The notes beneath the pieces are model-generated. The model was not told the origin of the DNA. It saw only the letters and a list, made by a program, of their open reading frames with translations, and did not search any database. DNA of 64,000 bases, taken from the NCBI RefSeq assembly GCF_017356245.1, contig NZ_JAFMZZ010000004.1:156741-220740 (forward strand), written 5' to 3'. Of the stretch, positions 25,869 to 35,720 are shown in pieces. This DNA is from Bordetella petrii (GTDB taxonomy: Bacteria > Pseudomonadota > Gammaproteobacteria > Burkholderiales > Burkholderiaceae_B). The position numbers and the translations under genes are program-made. Each line of letters begins with the position of its first letter. The first letter of the stretch is position 1.

Positions 25869-28205
25869 TCAGGCCTTGAGCTGGTCGCGGATGGGCAGGC
25901 TGCGAATGCGCTTGCCGGTTGCGGCGAAGATGGCATTGCACAGGGCCGGGGCGAACGGCGGCACCGCCGGCTCGCCCACGCCGCCCAGCGGCATGTCGTA
26001 GCCGTGCTCGACCAGGTGCACCTTGATGTCGCGCGGCGCCTCTGACATGCGCGCGACTTCGTATTGGTGGAAGTTGGTCTGGTTGGTGCGCCCCTTCGCG
26101 AACGAGATCTCGCTGCGGGTAGCCAGGCTCAGGCCCATGATGCACGCGCCTTCGGCCTGGGCGCGCACGCGGTCGGGGTGCACCTGCGGCCCGCAATCCA
26201 CCGCCACGTGCACCTGCTCCACGGCCAGGCTGCCGTCCTTGCCCACCGCCACTTCCACCACCGTGGCGACGTATGTCACGAAGCTGTAGCTGACAGCCAG
26301 CCCCAGCCCGCGGCCGGCTTCGAGTTTGCGCCCCCAGCCCGCCTCGCGGGTCGCCACCTCGACCACATGGCGCATGCGGCCGGTATCCAGCGGATAGGTG
26401 GCGGGCGACTCGCCATAGTTCCAGCCGTCGGACATGTCGGCGGGCGAGATCTTGCGCGGCGGGCCGATCAGTTCGAGCAGGTAATCGCGGTGGTCGCGCC
26501 CCAGCGCGTGGGCCATCTCGGCCGCGAAGCTCTGCACCGCGAAGACGTGCGGAATGTTCGACACGGAGCGGAACCAGCCGATGCGCGTATGCGCGGGCAC
26601 CGGCACCGATTCGACCCGGAAGTTGGCGATGTCGAACGGGATGTTCACCGCCGACATGCCCAGCTCGAACGGCTGCTGGCCCTGCGCATTGGCGACAAAA
26701 GTAGAGCCGATAGTAGGCGCCGCGGTGCGGTGCAGCCAGGCCACCGCCTTGCCCTGCGCGTCGAAGCCGGCTTCCAGGTGTTCTACCGAGACGGTATGGA
26801 AGTAGTCGTTGGTGATGTCGTCTTCGCGCGCCCAGGTCACCTTGACCGGCTTGCCGTCCATGGCGCGCGACAGCAAGGCGGCCTCGACCACGAAGTCCGA
26901 CTTCGACTTGCGCCCGAAGGCCCCGCCCAGCAAGGTCTGGTGCACGGTCACCGCCGCGGTGTCCAGGCCCAGGTGCTTGGCCACGTTTTCGCGCGTGCCG
27001 TAGGGCGACTGCACGCAGGCCCAGACCTCGCACTTGCCGTCGGCGACGCGCGCGGTGGCCGCGGGCGGCTCCATCGAGGCGTGCGCCAGGTGCGGCAGAT
27101 AATATTCGGCCTGGATGCGCCGCGCGGCCCCCTGCAGCGCCTGCATGGCGTCGCCATCGTTGCGCACGGCCTTGGCCGGCTTGCCCGCGCCTTCGCTCAG
27201 CGTCTTGCGGAAGGCCTCGGAATCGTAGCTGGCGTTCGGGCCGTCGTCCCATTCGATCTCGAGCGCCTGGCGGCCCTTGAGCGCCGCCCAGGTATCGCGG
27301 GCGATCACGGCCACCCCGCCCAGCGGGGCGAACACCGGCGGAATGGGCCCGGCCGGGATCTCGATCACCTTGACCACGCCCGGCACCTTCATGGCGGCAT
27401 CGGCGCTGTAGCGCTTGACCTTGCCGCCCAGCACCGCCGGCCGCGCCACCACGGCATACAGCATGTCGTCCAGGCGCGTGTCGATGCCGAAATGAGTGTG
27501 GCCGGAAACAATGGCCTGGATATCGGCGCTGCGCGTGCTCTGCTTGCCGATGTAGCGGAACTGTTCCGGGGTTTTCAGGCGCAGCTCGCCGGCGGCGGGC
27601 ACCGGCAGCGCGGCGGCTGCTTCGGCCAGTTCGCCGTAGCCCAGCTTGCGTCCGGTTTTATCGTGGATGACCTCATGGTTGCGCGCCGCGACCTCTGCCA
27701 CCGGCACGCCCCATTGCTTGGCGGCGGCGGCTTCCAGCATGCCGCGCGCGGCCGCGCCCACGCGGCGCATGGGCTGGAAGAAATGGCGCGTGCTGCGCGA
27801 GCCGTCGGTGTCCTGGTTGCCATAGCGGGGCTCGTCGCCGGGCGCCTGGATGACGCGGACCTTGTCCCAATCGGCCTCGAGCTCGTCGGCCACCACCATG
27901 GGCAGACCCGTGCGCACGCCGGTGCCCATTTCGGCGCGGTGCGCGATGATGGTGACGATGCCGTCGGCGCCGATCGACACGAACACGTGGGGATCGTCGA
28001 CCGTGCCATGCGGCATGCCGTCGGCGCCATACTTCTTGTCGGCCTTGGCGCCTTCGGCGGCGCGCACGATGCCGCTGGCGCCCACCGACAGCACCAGGCC
28101 GGTCAACGCCCCGGCGGCCTTCAACCAGTCGCGGCGGGCCGGCGACGCGGGCAGGTCGCCGACCAAACCGGGCGCCTGCGGGAACATCCGGTAGAACTCG
28201 TTCAT
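25869..28205 (-). CDS. molybdenum-hydroxylase large subunit (xanthine dehydrogenase family, IorB-like)
   Basis: The 778-residue protein binds the Mo-molybdopterin cytosine dinucleotide cofactor. It has an [22 protein letters not shown] twin-arginine-type export signal near residue 24. Family marks include [37 protein letters not shown], a GGAFGRKS loop, and the C-terminal [22 protein letters not shown] with the conserved catalytic Glu. These features match isoquinoline 1-oxidoreductase and related aldehyde/N-heterocycle hydroxylases. Its start overlaps the 2Fe-2S subunit stop by 4 bp (ATGA). No cytochrome c subunit gene is adjacent. The substrate is unknown. Confidence 0.92.
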   Translation of the reverse strand: MNEFYRMFPQAPGLVGDLPASPARRDWLKAAGALTGLVLSVGASGIVRAAEGAKADKKYGADGMPHGTVDDPHVFVSIGADGIVTIIAHRAEMGTGVRTGLPMVVADELEADWDKVRVIQAPGDEPRYGNQDTDGSRSTRHFFQPMRRVGAAARGMLEAAAAKQWGVPVAEVAARNHEVIHDKTGRKLGYGELAEAAAALPVPAAGELRLKTPEQFRYIGKQSTRSADIQAIVSGHTHFGIDTRLDDMLYAVVARPAVLGGKVKRYSADAAMKVPGVVKVIEIPAGPIPPVFAPLGGVAVIARDTWAALKGRQALEIEWDDGPNASYDSEAFRKTLSEGAGKPAKAVRNDGDAMQALQGAARRIQAEYYLPHLAHASMEPPAATARVADGKCEVWACVQSPYGTRENVAKHLGLDTAAVTVHQTLLGGAFGRKSKSDFVVEAALLSRAMDGKPVKVTWAREDDITNDYFHTVSVEHLEAGFDAQGKAVAWLHRTAAPTIGSTFVANAQGQQPFELGMSAVNIPFDIANFRVESVPVPAHTRIGWFRSVSNIPHVFAVQSFAAEMAHALGRDHRDYLLELIGPPRKISPADMSDGWNYGESPATYPLDTGRMRHVVEVATREAGWGRKLEAGRGLGLAVSYSFVTYVATVVEVAVGKDGSLAVEQVHVAVDCGPQVHPDRVRAQAEGACIMGLSLATRSEISFAKGRTNQTNFHQYEVARMSEAPRDIKVHLVEHGYDMPLGGVGEPAVPPFAPALCNAIFAATGKRIRSLPIRDQLKA

Positions 28206-28669
28206 TTGGCGGCTCCCTGGGCGGCGGCCACCTGCTTGATGGCGGCGCGAATGCGCGGGTACGTGCCGCAGCGGCAGATATTGCCGCTCATGGCCGCGTC
28301 GATATCCGCGTCGGTGGGCTTGGGGTTGCTTTTGATCAGCGCCGTGGCCGACATGATCTGGCCCGACTGGCAATAGCCGCATTGCGGCACGCCGATCTCG
28401 GTCCAGGCCTGCTGCACGGCCCGGCCGACGGCGTCGTCGCCCACGGCCTCGATGGTGGTGATCTGCTTGCCGGCCGCCGCGGAAATGGGCGTTACGCAGG
28501 AACGAATCGGTGCACCGTCAAGGTGCACCGTACAGGCGCCGCACATGGCCATGCCGCAGCCGAATTTGGTTCCGGTCATGCCCAGGCGGTCACGAATGAC
28601 CCACAACAGGGGCATGTCGTCGGGCGCGTCTATGTCTTGGGATTTGCCATTGATTGTCAAGCTGGCCAT
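28202..28669 (-). CDS. 2Fe-2S subunit of the molybdenum hydroxylase (IorA-like)
   Basis: The 155-residue protein holds two [2Fe-2S] clusters: a plant-ferredoxin-type site ([18 protein letters not shown] with a fourth Cys in [10 protein letters not shown]) and the C-terminal helical site ([11 protein letters not shown] and [11 protein letters not shown]). It passes electrons from the Mo centre to the acceptor. There is no signal peptide of its own, so it probably rides out with the Tat-bearing large subunit. The ATG at 28669 follows GGAG. LysR gene 28881 is divergent and may regulate the pair. Confidence 0.94.
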   Translation of the reverse strand: MASLTINGKSQDIDAPDDMPLLWVIRDRLGMTGTKFGCGMAMCGACTVHLDGAPIRSCVTPISAAAGKQITTIEAVGDDAVGRAVQQAWTEIGVPQCGYCQSGQIMSATALIKSNPKPTDADIDAAMSGNICRCGTYPRIRAAIKQVAAAQGAAK

Positions 28670-28880
28670 GGAGAGCTCCTTGGGCGGGAAAGACAAGGCG
28701 AGAAGACACCCATACTAGCGCAGCGCGGCGCGGCAGGCCACCGGACGCGAAAGCGGGCGGCCGACGTGTCGGCCCGCGACTGATGGGCCAGGTAGTATGC
28801 TGGCGCCCCATGCCGGCCGGGAAACCCAGCTTGCCGGCATACCCGCCAACCAAGCCGCCACGGCGCCATCGGAGCCGGCC

Positions 28881-29831
28881 ATGGATCTACGCCAGCTGGA
28901 ATATTTCGTCCACGTCGCCGAACTGGGCAGTTTCACCAAGGCCGCCGCCATTCTCGACGTAGCCCAGCCCGCGCTCAGCAGGCAAGTCCGCAGCCTGGAA
29001 ATCGAACTGCGGCAGAACCTGCTGTACCGCAATGGCCGCGGCGTCAACCCGACCGAAGCCGGGCAGCGCCTGCTGGCGCACGGCCGCGGCATCTTGATGC
29101 AGGTCGAACGCGCGCGGCAGGAAGTCGAAGACACCCGCGGCGCGCCGATCGGCCGGGTCGTCGTGGGGGTGCCGTATTCGGTGGGCCGTCTCATCACGGC
29201 ACCGCTGGCCACCCGGTTCAAGCAGGCCTTCCCCCAGGCCACGCTGTCGATGACCGAAGGGCTGACCGTGCACCTGTACGAATGGCTGCTGTCCGGCCGC
29301 ATCGATGTCGCGCTGCTGCACGATCCGGTTCCCACGCCCGAACTCGAAATCATCCCGCTGCGCGAAGATCCGCTGTTCCTGGTAGAGCGGCGCGGCGCGG
29401 GCCCCGGCCTGCGTGGCTCGGTGCCCATGAAGCACCTGGCCAGCGTGCCGCTCATCATTCCCAGCCGCCCCCACCCGCTGCGCATGCAGGTCGAGACCCG
29501 GCTGGCCAATATCGGCAAGAAGCCGCGCATCGCGCTGGAAATCGACGCCGTCGGCGCGATCGTCGATCTGGTCGACCAGGGCCTGGGGCAGGCCATCGTC
29601 ACGCTCAACGCGCTGCTGATCGCCCGCGCCGCGCCGGCGCTGTCCGCGCGGCGGATCGTGTCCCCGCGCATGACCAGCGTGCTGGCGCTGGCGACTTCTG
29701 CCGAACGCCCCAGCACCGCACTGGCGCGCGCCACCGCCGGGCTGATCCGCGGCTTTCTGCCCGACATCATGGCCGCGGCCGAAAAGGCATCGCCGCTGCT
29801 GCGGCGCCGCGCCAGCACACGCGACGGCTGA
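28881..29831 (+). CDS. LysR-family transcriptional regulator
   Basis: The 316-residue protein has an N-terminal winged helix-turn-helix (MDLRQLEYFVHVAELGSFTKAAAILDVAQPALSRQVRSLE) and a periplasmic-binding-like effector domain (GRVVVGVPYSVGRLITAPL onward). LysR proteins usually bind a small metabolite and control a divergent or adjacent operon. Two candidates exist: the molybdenum hydroxylase pair upstream (211-bp gap) and the amidohydrolase-Bug pair downstream on the same strand. Confidence 0.93.
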   Translation: MDLRQLEYFVHVAELGSFTKAAAILDVAQPALSRQVRSLEIELRQNLLYRNGRGVNPTEAGQRLLAHGRGILMQVERARQEVEDTRGAPIGRVVVGVPYSVGRLITAPLATRFKQAFPQATLSMTEGLTVHLYEWLLSGRIDVALLHDPVPTPELEIIPLREDPLFLVERRGAGPGLRGSVPMKHLASVPLIIPSRPHPLRMQVETRLANIGKKPRIALEIDAVGAIVDLVDQGLGQAIVTLNALLIARAAPALSARRIVSPRMTSVLALATSAERPSTALARATAGLIRGFLPDIMAAAEKASPLLRRRASTRDG

Positions 29832-29978
29832 CCGGGCTGCCGCGCCCGGCGGACGTCTCCGGCCTGATATTCCTGTTTCTCATAACAGCTAGACAGGAAA
29901 TGCCATTTCGGTATCAAAGTGCAGCGATTAGCATTCGGACTCTGCGCAAGCAGCCGCAGCCGTAGCAAGGAGTCCTGC

Positions 29979-30860
29979 ATGCTGATCACCGATACCCAGG
30001 TGCATTTCTGGGAGGCCCACCGCGCCGACCAACCCTGGCCCGCCGAAGAAATCGGCAAGAAAACATTCGTGGCGGTGCCCGGCGCCCGCCCGCATCGCGA
30101 AGCGCCGCTGCTGGCCGACGAGTTCCTGGGCATCATGGATGCCGCCGGCGTATCCAGGGCCATCATCGTGCCGCCATCGCCCGTGGGCGACAGCAACATC
30201 ACCGCGCTGCGCGAGGCGCAGCGGCATCCGTCGCGACTGGGCATCATGGGGCGCTTCAATCCCGACGCCCCCGACGCGCGCCGGCAGCTGGAGCATTGGC
30301 TGGACCAGCCGCGGATGCTGGGCATCCGCATGACTTTCCACAAGCCCAAATGGAGCGGCTGGCTGGAGCCCGGCGCGCTCGACTGGTATTGGTCGGCGTG
30401 CGAACGCCTGGAGATCCCGTTGATGCTGTTCGTCCCCGGCGAGGTCGACAAAGTCGCCCCCATCGCGCGGCGCTACCCGGGCCTGACCATCGTGCTCGAC
30501 CACATGGCGCGGGAAAGCCAGCTGCGCGACGACGCCTGCTTCGCCGACCTGGACCGGCTGCTGGCCTTGTCGCCGCTGCCGAACGTGTACGTGAAGATGT
30601 CGGCCGCGCCCTGCTACAGCAGCCAGCCCTATCCTTTCACGAATATCGCGCCCTACTTGCGGCGCATCTATGACGCGTTCGGACCGCGGCGCTGCATGTG
30701 GGGCTCCGACTTCACGCGGCTGCCCTGCACTTACCAGGAGTGCGTGGACCACTTCCGCATCGCCCTGGATTTTCTCGGCCCCGACGACAGGGAATGGGTC
30801 ATGGGCAAGACGGCGGCGCGGGTGCTGCGCTGGCCCGAGCCCGCCGCGCAGCCAGGCTGA
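29979..30860 (+). CDS. amidohydrolase family protein (amidohydrolase 2, TIM-barrel)
   Basis: The 293-residue protein starts MLITDTQVHFWEAHRADQPW, the metal-binding HxH-like opening of the amidohydrolase-2 family (here Q-x-H), then FNPDAPDARRQLEHWL, LTIVLDHMARE and the C-terminal RCMWGSDFTRLPCTYQECVDHF with the conserved Gly-Ser-Asp metal/active-site Asp. Members include lactonases and decarboxylases such as 2-pyrone-4,6-dicarboxylate hydrolase relatives. A Bug receptor gene follows after 46 bp, suggesting that the imported compound is the substrate or a precursor. AAGGAGT precedes the ATG. Confidence 0.88.
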   Translation: MLITDTQVHFWEAHRADQPWPAEEIGKKTFVAVPGARPHREAPLLADEFLGIMDAAGVSRAIIVPPSPVGDSNITALREAQRHPSRLGIMGRFNPDAPDARRQLEHWLDQPRMLGIRMTFHKPKWSGWLEPGALDWYWSACERLEIPLMLFVPGEVDKVAPIARRYPGLTIVLDHMARESQLRDDACFADLDRLLALSPLPNVYVKMSAAPCYSSQPYPFTNIAPYLRRIYDAFGPRRCMWGSDFTRLPCTYQECVDHFRIALDFLGPDDREWVMGKTAARVLRWPEPAAQPG

Positions 30861-30906
30861 GACCTGGCGCAGGCCATCTCAAACGCATCCACACAGGAGA
30901 ACTTTC

Positions 30907-31899
30907 ATGAACAGCATATCCATCCGCACACTGGCAACAACGCTGGCGGCTGCCGGCCTGCTCGGCCTCGCGCCGCAAGGGGCCGCCGCCCAGGCGGCGG
31001 ACACCTATCCCGACAAGCCGATCCATCTTGTGGTGCCCTTTCCGCCGGGCGGCGCGGTCGACATCCTGGGCCGATTGATCGGCCAGCACCTGGGCGAACA
31101 GCTGAACCAATCGGTAGTCGTGGAAAACCGCGCGGGCGCCAACGGCACCATCGCCTACGAGTACACCGCCAAATCCGCGCCCGACGGCTACACCATCCTG
31201 ATCGGCAGCAACGGGCTGGCGACCAATACGGCGCTGTATCCCAGCCGGACCTTCTCGGAACTGGACTCGCTGGCCCCGATTGCCAAGCTGGGCTCGTCGC
31301 CGCTGATCATGATGGTGCCGTCCGGGTCCGCCTATCAATCGCTGAAAGACGTGACGGATGCCGCCAAGGCGGCCCCGGGCAAAGTCACCTATGCCTCGGC
31401 CGGCAGCGGCAGCTCTGCCCACCTGGGCTCGGAAATGCTGAAATCGGTTACCGGCACCGACATGCTGCACATTCCGTACAAGGGCGGCGCGCCGGCCATC
31501 ATCGACCTGACCGCCGGGCGCGTGTCGTTCATGCTGCTGGATCCGCTGCAGGCCCTGCCCCAGGTCGAATCGGGGCGGCTGCGCGCCATCATGGTGGCCA
31601 GCCCCGAACGGCTGGCGCTGATCCCGTCGGTGCCGTCGGCCACCGATGCCGGCTATCCCAAGCTGGAAGCCTCGGTGTGGTGGGGCTTCGTGGCGCCCAA
31701 GGACACGCCCCGCCCCATCATCGACAAGCTCAACAAGCAGATCAATGCGGCGCTGGCCAAGCCGGACGTGCAGAAAAAGCTCGCGTCCATGGGCGTCACG
31801 GTAGCGTCAGGTTCGGCGGATGACTTCGGCGCTTTCCTGCACGGCCAGGCCGCCACCTGGGGCAAGCTGATCAAGTCGGCTCATATTTCGAACGAGTAG
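30907..31899 (+). CDS. Bug-type periplasmic solute receptor
   Basis: The 330-residue protein has a signal peptide (residues 1-29, ending GAAAQA) and the Bug (TctC-like) core: YPDKPIHLVVPFPPGGAVDILGRLIGQHL, QSVVVENRAGANGTIAYEY, APDGYTILIG, HIPYKGGAPAIIDLTAGRVSFML and VWWGFVAPKDTPRPIIDKLN. Bug receptors bind small carboxylates or amides. No permease genes are adjacent, as is usual for this expanded family. It overlaps the convergent AraC gene by 29 bp. Confidence 0.94.
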   Translation: MNSISIRTLATTLAAAGLLGLAPQGAAAQAADTYPDKPIHLVVPFPPGGAVDILGRLIGQHLGEQLNQSVVVENRAGANGTIAYEYTAKSAPDGYTILIGSNGLATNTALYPSRTFSELDSLAPIAKLGSSPLIMMVPSGSAYQSLKDVTDAAKAAPGKVTYASAGSGSSAHLGSEMLKSVTGTDMLHIPYKGGAPAIIDLTAGRVSFMLLDPLQALPQVESGRLRAIMVASPERLALIPSVPSATDAGYPKLEASVWWGFVAPKDTPRPIIDKLNKQINAALAKPDVQKKLASMGVTVASGSADDFGAFLHGQAATWGKLIKSAHISNE

Positions 31900-32662
31900 G
31901 CGCGCGACGCGCGGGCACCGCGCGCAGCAGGCGCCCCAGATGCCCGCTGTTGGCAAAGCCCAGCGCGGCGCTGACCGACGCCAGCGATTCGCCGCCCGCC
32001 AGCCGCGCCCGGGCGGCTTGCGCCAGCAGGGTGCGCCGCAAGTCCAGCGGCGTCAGCCCGTACTCTTGCAGGCAGGCGCGCTGCAGGGTCCGAACCGAAA
32101 CGCCCAGGCGCGCGGCGGACTGCGTGATCGCCGGCAGCGGCCGGCTGTCTTCCAGCGCCAGCCGCAGGCTGTCGAACCACCGGCCGGCAAGATCGGCCAG
32201 GGGATCTTCTTCGAGCGCCAGCGCCCGGCTCGCGGCCAGTTGCCCGATCAGGGCGCGCACCAGGCTGGCCCGGGCGGCGGCCGCCAGGGCCGGCATCCAC
32301 AAGGCATCCAGCATGGCCTGCGCCGCGCCATCCAGCTGCAGCGGCCCGCCGACCGGGCATTCACGCAGCAGATTGGCGGCCAGGTACAGTTCGCCATGCT
32401 GCTGGGCGGCGCCGGTCGACCGCGTGCTGTGCGGAACCTGCGCGGGCAGCAGCAGGGCCTGCCCGCGCGCCAGCCGCCCGCGCCGGCGCCCACCGGCCGT
32501 CTGCCAGGCGCTGTCCAGCGCCCCCGTGCGCGGCCACAGCAGCATGGCGCAGTCATGCACGTGCCAGTCGAATACATAGCCGGGCTGGCGGCTTGCCGCC
32601 AGTGCATAGCCATCGCATGCGATCAGATCGAGCTTCGAAGAAAGAGGAACGGCGCTGGCCAT
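31871..32662 (-). CDS. AraC-family transcriptional regulator with cupin N-terminus
   Basis: The 263-residue protein joins a cupin-like sensor region (FDWHVHDCAMLLWPRTGALD, then a GQALLLPAQVPHSTRS block) to a C-terminal AraC DNA-binding domain (ARLGVSVRTLQRACLQEYGLTPLDLRRTLLAQAARARL, then SLASVSAALGFANSGHLGRLLR). The second helix-turn-helix has the GFANSGHLGR form. It is convergent with the upstream Bug gene and divergent from the next Bug gene (202-bp gap), which it may control. Confidence 0.92.
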   Translation of the reverse strand: MASAVPLSSKLDLIACDGYALAASRQPGYVFDWHVHDCAMLLWPRTGALDSAWQTAGGRRRGRLARGQALLLPAQVPHSTRSTGAAQQHGELYLAANLLRECPVGGPLQLDGAAQAMLDALWMPALAAAARASLVRALIGQLAASRALALEEDPLADLAGRWFDSLRLALEDSRPLPAITQSAARLGVSVRTLQRACLQEYGLTPLDLRRTLLAQAARARLAGGESLASVSAALGFANSGHLGRLLRAVPARRAPTRSKYEPT

Positions 32663-32864
32663 GACGGGATCTCCGGCGGCGCACCCTTGACGCCGCCTGC
32701 GGTTATCTTAAATCCGGGCGGCTGCCCCCGGGCATGCCGCGGCATGGGCATTTACCCGTGGCGGCCCCGCGGCTGTCGCATGCGGGATCATGTCCTGTCG
32801 CGCACAGGTTTGGGCCAGCCGCGCGCCGCGCATAGGATGCCTTCCTGAATCCACAGGAGGCCCC

Positions 32865-33824
32865 ATGCCCAACTCATTCCGCCTGCTTGCCCTGGCGCTG
32901 GCCGCCGCGCCGTTGCTGGCCCAGGCACAAGCGCCCTGGCCGGACCGGCCGGTTACCGTGATCGTGCCGTTTCCGGCCGGCGGCGGCACCGACCTGGTAG
33001 TACGCACCCTGCAGCCCGCCCTGGCGCGTGAACTGGGTCAGACCGTCATCATCGAAAACCGCGGCGGCGCGGGCGGCACGGTAGGCTCCGGACAGGCCGC
33101 CCGCGCCCGGCCCGATGGCTATACCGCGCTGGCCGTCACCACCAGCACGCACGCCGTCAGCCCCAGCCTGTACCAGCACCTGCCTTACGACCCGTTGCAT
33201 GATTTCGACTATGTGGGCTTCATCGGGACTTCGCCCTATGTGCTCGCGGTCCATCCATCGATAGGCGCGCGCAGCGTCGCCGGCCTGATCCAGGCGCTCA
33301 AGCAGCGTGGCCAGGCCAATTTCGCATCGGTGGGCGTGGGCACCGTATCGCACCTGCTGGGCGAGATGTTCCGCACCAAGCAGGGCCTGAGTCTCACCCA
33401 TATCCCCTATCGGGGTGCGGCTCCCGCCTACACCGACCTGATCGGCGGACAGGTCGACCTGATGTTTGACAACCCGGTGGGCCTTGCGTCGTACGTGCTT
33501 GGCGGCAAGCTGGACGCTGTGGGCACCACCGCTGCCACGGACATTCTGCCCGGCGTGGCCACCTTTGCCGAGCAGGGTTTCCCGGGCTATACACAGCAGC
33601 TCTGGTATGGCCTGGCGTTTCCGGGGCATACTCCCCCGCAGATTGTCACCCGCATGAACCAGGCCCTGAACGCGGCGCTGAACGATCCGGCCATCGCCGC
33701 CGATCTTGCCGCCAAAGGTGTCCGCGCGCAGCCCGGCCCCTCCGGCGCGCTCGCGCAAGCGGTAAAGCACGACGTGCCGTTCTGGGGCGGAATCGCCAAA
33801 TCGGTGGGAGCCCGCATTGACTGA
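32865..33824 (+). CDS. Bug-type periplasmic solute receptor
   Basis: The 319-residue protein has a signal peptide (LLALALAAAPLLAQAQA) and Bug motifs WPDRPVTVIVPFPAGGGTDLVVRTLQPAL, QTVIIENRGGAGGTVGSG, ARPDGYTALA, HIPYRGAAPAYTDLIGGQVDLMF and LWYGLAFPGHTPPQIVTRMN. An ACAGGAGG ribosome site lies just before the ATG. Its last codons overlap the start of the PhzF gene by 8 bp, so the two are one transcription unit. Confidence 0.94.
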   Translation: MPNSFRLLALALAAAPLLAQAQAPWPDRPVTVIVPFPAGGGTDLVVRTLQPALARELGQTVIIENRGGAGGTVGSGQAARARPDGYTALAVTTSTHAVSPSLYQHLPYDPLHDFDYVGFIGTSPYVLAVHPSIGARSVAGLIQALKQRGQANFASVGVGTVSHLLGEMFRTKQGLSLTHIPYRGAAPAYTDLIGGQVDLMFDNPVGLASYVLGGKLDAVGTTAATDILPGVATFAEQGFPGYTQQLWYGLAFPGHTPPQIVTRMNQALNAALNDPAIAADLAAKGVRAQPGPSGALAQAVKHDVPFWGGIAKSVGARID

Positions 33825-34713
33825 TATCCATGTCCCCGCCGCTCGCCGCCCGCCGCGCCCGCCTGCGCCCGGGCAGGCCATCCTGATCCGGGTATTCGTG
33901 GACCCGGCCGCCGGCGCGCGCGGCGGCAACCCCGTGCCGCTGGTGCTCGACGCGCGCGGCATGGCGAGCCAGGCCATGCAGGCGCTGGCCGCCGATTACG
34001 GCCACGAGTCCGCGTTCATCCTGCCGCCGGCCGATCCGGCCAGCGGCCACGATTGGCGATTCCGCTTTTTCGTGCCCGGCCACGAAATGGAGATGTGCGG
34101 GCACGCCACCGTCGGCACTCTGTGGGCGCTGCGCCAGTGGGGCTGCTGGCGGCGTGCGGCGGCCCGCATCGAAACGGCCAGCGGCAGTGTCGACGGGATC
34201 TGGGACGAAGCCGGCCAGCGTGCCTGGATTTCGCAGCCCCCCGCGCAGCTTGCTCCGCTGCCCGCGGCGGCGCTGGCGGACATCGCGCGGGTACTGCGCA
34301 TCGACCCGGCCACGCCGGGTCTGCAAGCCGTCAACGCCTGCACCAGCCGTGTGAAAACGCTGGTGCGCCTGCCCGGCGCCGCCGCGCTGGACAGCCTGGC
34401 GCCTGACTTCAGCGCGGTGCCGGCGCTGTGCGACGCGCTGGAATCCACCGGCCTTTACCCTTATGCACTGGCGGAGGGCCACGCCTGCGCCCGGCAGTTC
34501 CCGAAATCGTCGGGCTACCCCGAAGACGCGGCCACCGGCATTGCGGCCGCAGCGCTGTGGGGCTACCTGCATCAAACCGGCCGGATCGACCCCCGCCAGC
34601 CCTGCACCATACGCCAGGGTATTGCGATGGGGTCGCCGTCGGCCATCGAGCTCAGGGCGCGCGACGATGCGCCAGGCTGCTGGCTGAGCGGCGCGGTGCA
34701 ATGGCAGGACTGA
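33817..34713 (+). CDS. PhzF-family isomerase
   Basis: The 298-residue protein belongs to the PhzF/diaminopimelate-epimerase fold family: IRVFVDPAAGARGGNPVPLVLDA at the start, RFFVPGHEMEMCGHATVGTLWAL in the first domain, and GYPEDAATGIAAAALWGYLHQ in the second, the standard PhzF signatures. The start is the TTG at 33817, inside the Bug stop region; no in-frame ATG lies near. PhzF proteins catalyse proton shifts or isomerisations; the substrate here is unknown but is probably linked to the co-transcribed Bug receptor. Confidence 0.88.
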   Translation: MTDIHVPAARRPPRPPAPGQAILIRVFVDPAAGARGGNPVPLVLDARGMASQAMQALAADYGHESAFILPPADPASGHDWRFRFFVPGHEMEMCGHATVGTLWALRQWGCWRRAAARIETASGSVDGIWDEAGQRAWISQPPAQLAPLPAAALADIARVLRIDPATPGLQAVNACTSRVKTLVRLPGAAALDSLAPDFSAVPALCDALESTGLYPYALAEGHACARQFPKSSGYPEDAATGIAAAALWGYLHQTGRIDPRQPCTIRQGIAMGSPSAIELRARDDAPGCWLSGAVQWQD

Positions 34714-34795
34714 CCCGGCGGCGGGCGGCCTGCCGCGCCGGACCGGCCCGCTGATAACATGGCCGCCTGCCTTCACCGAACAGGAATACCCGGCC

Positions 34796-35203
34796 ATGAC
34801 CCAGCCCGCACGCCGCACCGGCCCGCCCCGCCTGCTCGCCGCCCTGGCGTTCGCGCTGGCGGCAGGCACGGCGGCGGCCGCCCCTGCCCAGCAGCCTTCT
34901 CCGTACCGCCCGATCACCGCCCAGGAACTCTACGACGGCATCATGAGCGGCGGCCTGGCATCCTGGGTAAAAGACCCCGCGCAGCGCACCATGCTGTCCA
35001 CCCTGATGGCGACCTCGTACATACTCGGCATCGCCGACACCGCCAACGGCAAGCAATGGTGCCCGGCTTCAGACCTGGACATGGAAGCCATGCCGGCGCC
35101 GGTGCTCGACTACCTGGGCGATCTTCCCGAAGCGCGCCGCTCGGAAGGCGCCGCGGGCATCGTGGTCGAGGCCCTGGCCAAGGCATATCCCTGCAAGCAC
35201 TGA
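34796..35203 (+). CDS. secreted Rap1a/Tai-like (T6SS immunity family) protein
   Basis: The 135-residue protein has an RR-containing signal peptide ending near TAAAAPA, followed by ~105 residues with the Rap1a/Tai layout: a helix opening with AQELYDGIMSG, a YILGIADT central helix, one Cys in the KQWCPASDLDM loop, the VLDYLGDLPEARRSEGAAGIVVEALAKAYPC segment, and a Cys near the C-terminus for a disulfide. Rap1a/Tai proteins neutralise T6SS amidase effectors in the periplasm, but many family members stand alone with unknown roles. No effector gene is adjacent. A GCCTGC/GCAGGC hairpin follows at 35210-35225. Confidence 0.65.
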   Translation: MTQPARRTGPPRLLAALAFALAAGTAAAAPAQQPSPYRPITAQELYDGIMSGGLASWVKDPAQRTMLSTLMATSYILGIADTANGKQWCPASDLDMEAMPAPVLDYLGDLPEARRSEGAAGIVVEALAKAYPCKH

Positions 35204-35243
35204 GCGGGCGTCGCCTGCAGGTGCAGGCAGGGCGAACAACAAT

Positions 35244-35639
35244 CTACTTGGCGGGCTTGCGCAGGTATTCCCAGGTCTTGCACTGCACCGACGAATGCTC
35301 GCCATGCTGGAACGTGCGGCAATCGGTGCCGGCCCTGGCCACGCCCTTCCGGAACGGAAAGGCGAAGTCGTACTTCGCGGGGATCACGATGTTCAAGGCT
35401 TCGTCAAAAAAGCCCATCTTCCCCTTGTCGACGAACCGGGCCAGGCCCTCCTCGAAGTAGTCCGGGCCGTTGTCGAAGATGTAAGGCCGCAGCACGGGGC
35501 GCCGGTCGCGGTCGATATACACCCAGCCCTTGCTGTCCTGGACCAGGGCGTGGCCGTGGCGGCCGTAGTCCTGGGCGCGGGCCGGCAAGGCCGCCGCGGC
35601 CAGCAGCGCGGCGGCAAGCATCGCAAAGTGCATCTTCAT
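35244..35639 (-). CDS. secreted WG-repeat-like protein
   Basis: The 131-residue product begins with a signal peptide (MKMHFAMLAAALLAAAALPARA). The mature part resembles WG repeats: GWVYIDRDRRPVLRPYIFDNGPDYFEEGLARFVDKGKMGFFDEALNIVIPAKYDFAFPFRKGVARA, in which strand-turn units G(W/K)(V/M)G(Y/F) recur. Two Cys (TDCRTF, VQCKTW) could form a disulfide. WG-repeat proteins are usually cell-surface or periplasmic; the role is unknown. Confidence 0.75.
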   Translation of the reverse strand: MKMHFAMLAAALLAAAALPARAQDYGRHGHALVQDSKGWVYIDRDRRPVLRPYIFDNGPDYFEEGLARFVDKGKMGFFDEALNIVIPAKYDFAFPFRKGVARAGTDCRTFQHGEHSSVQCKTWEYLRKPAK

Positions 35640-35720
35640 GGGGTCGGTACTCGATGGGTATTGACGCGCATGGCGCATTGCAGCCCAGCGTACCACCGCC
35701 CTGGACGGCCCGCGGCCGCT

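Noticed and set aside
26064..28376. 770-codon open frame on the plus strand
   Set aside because: It lies opposite the molybdenum-subunit gene, which has full family motifs; the antisense product is His/Arg/Gly-rich without motifs.
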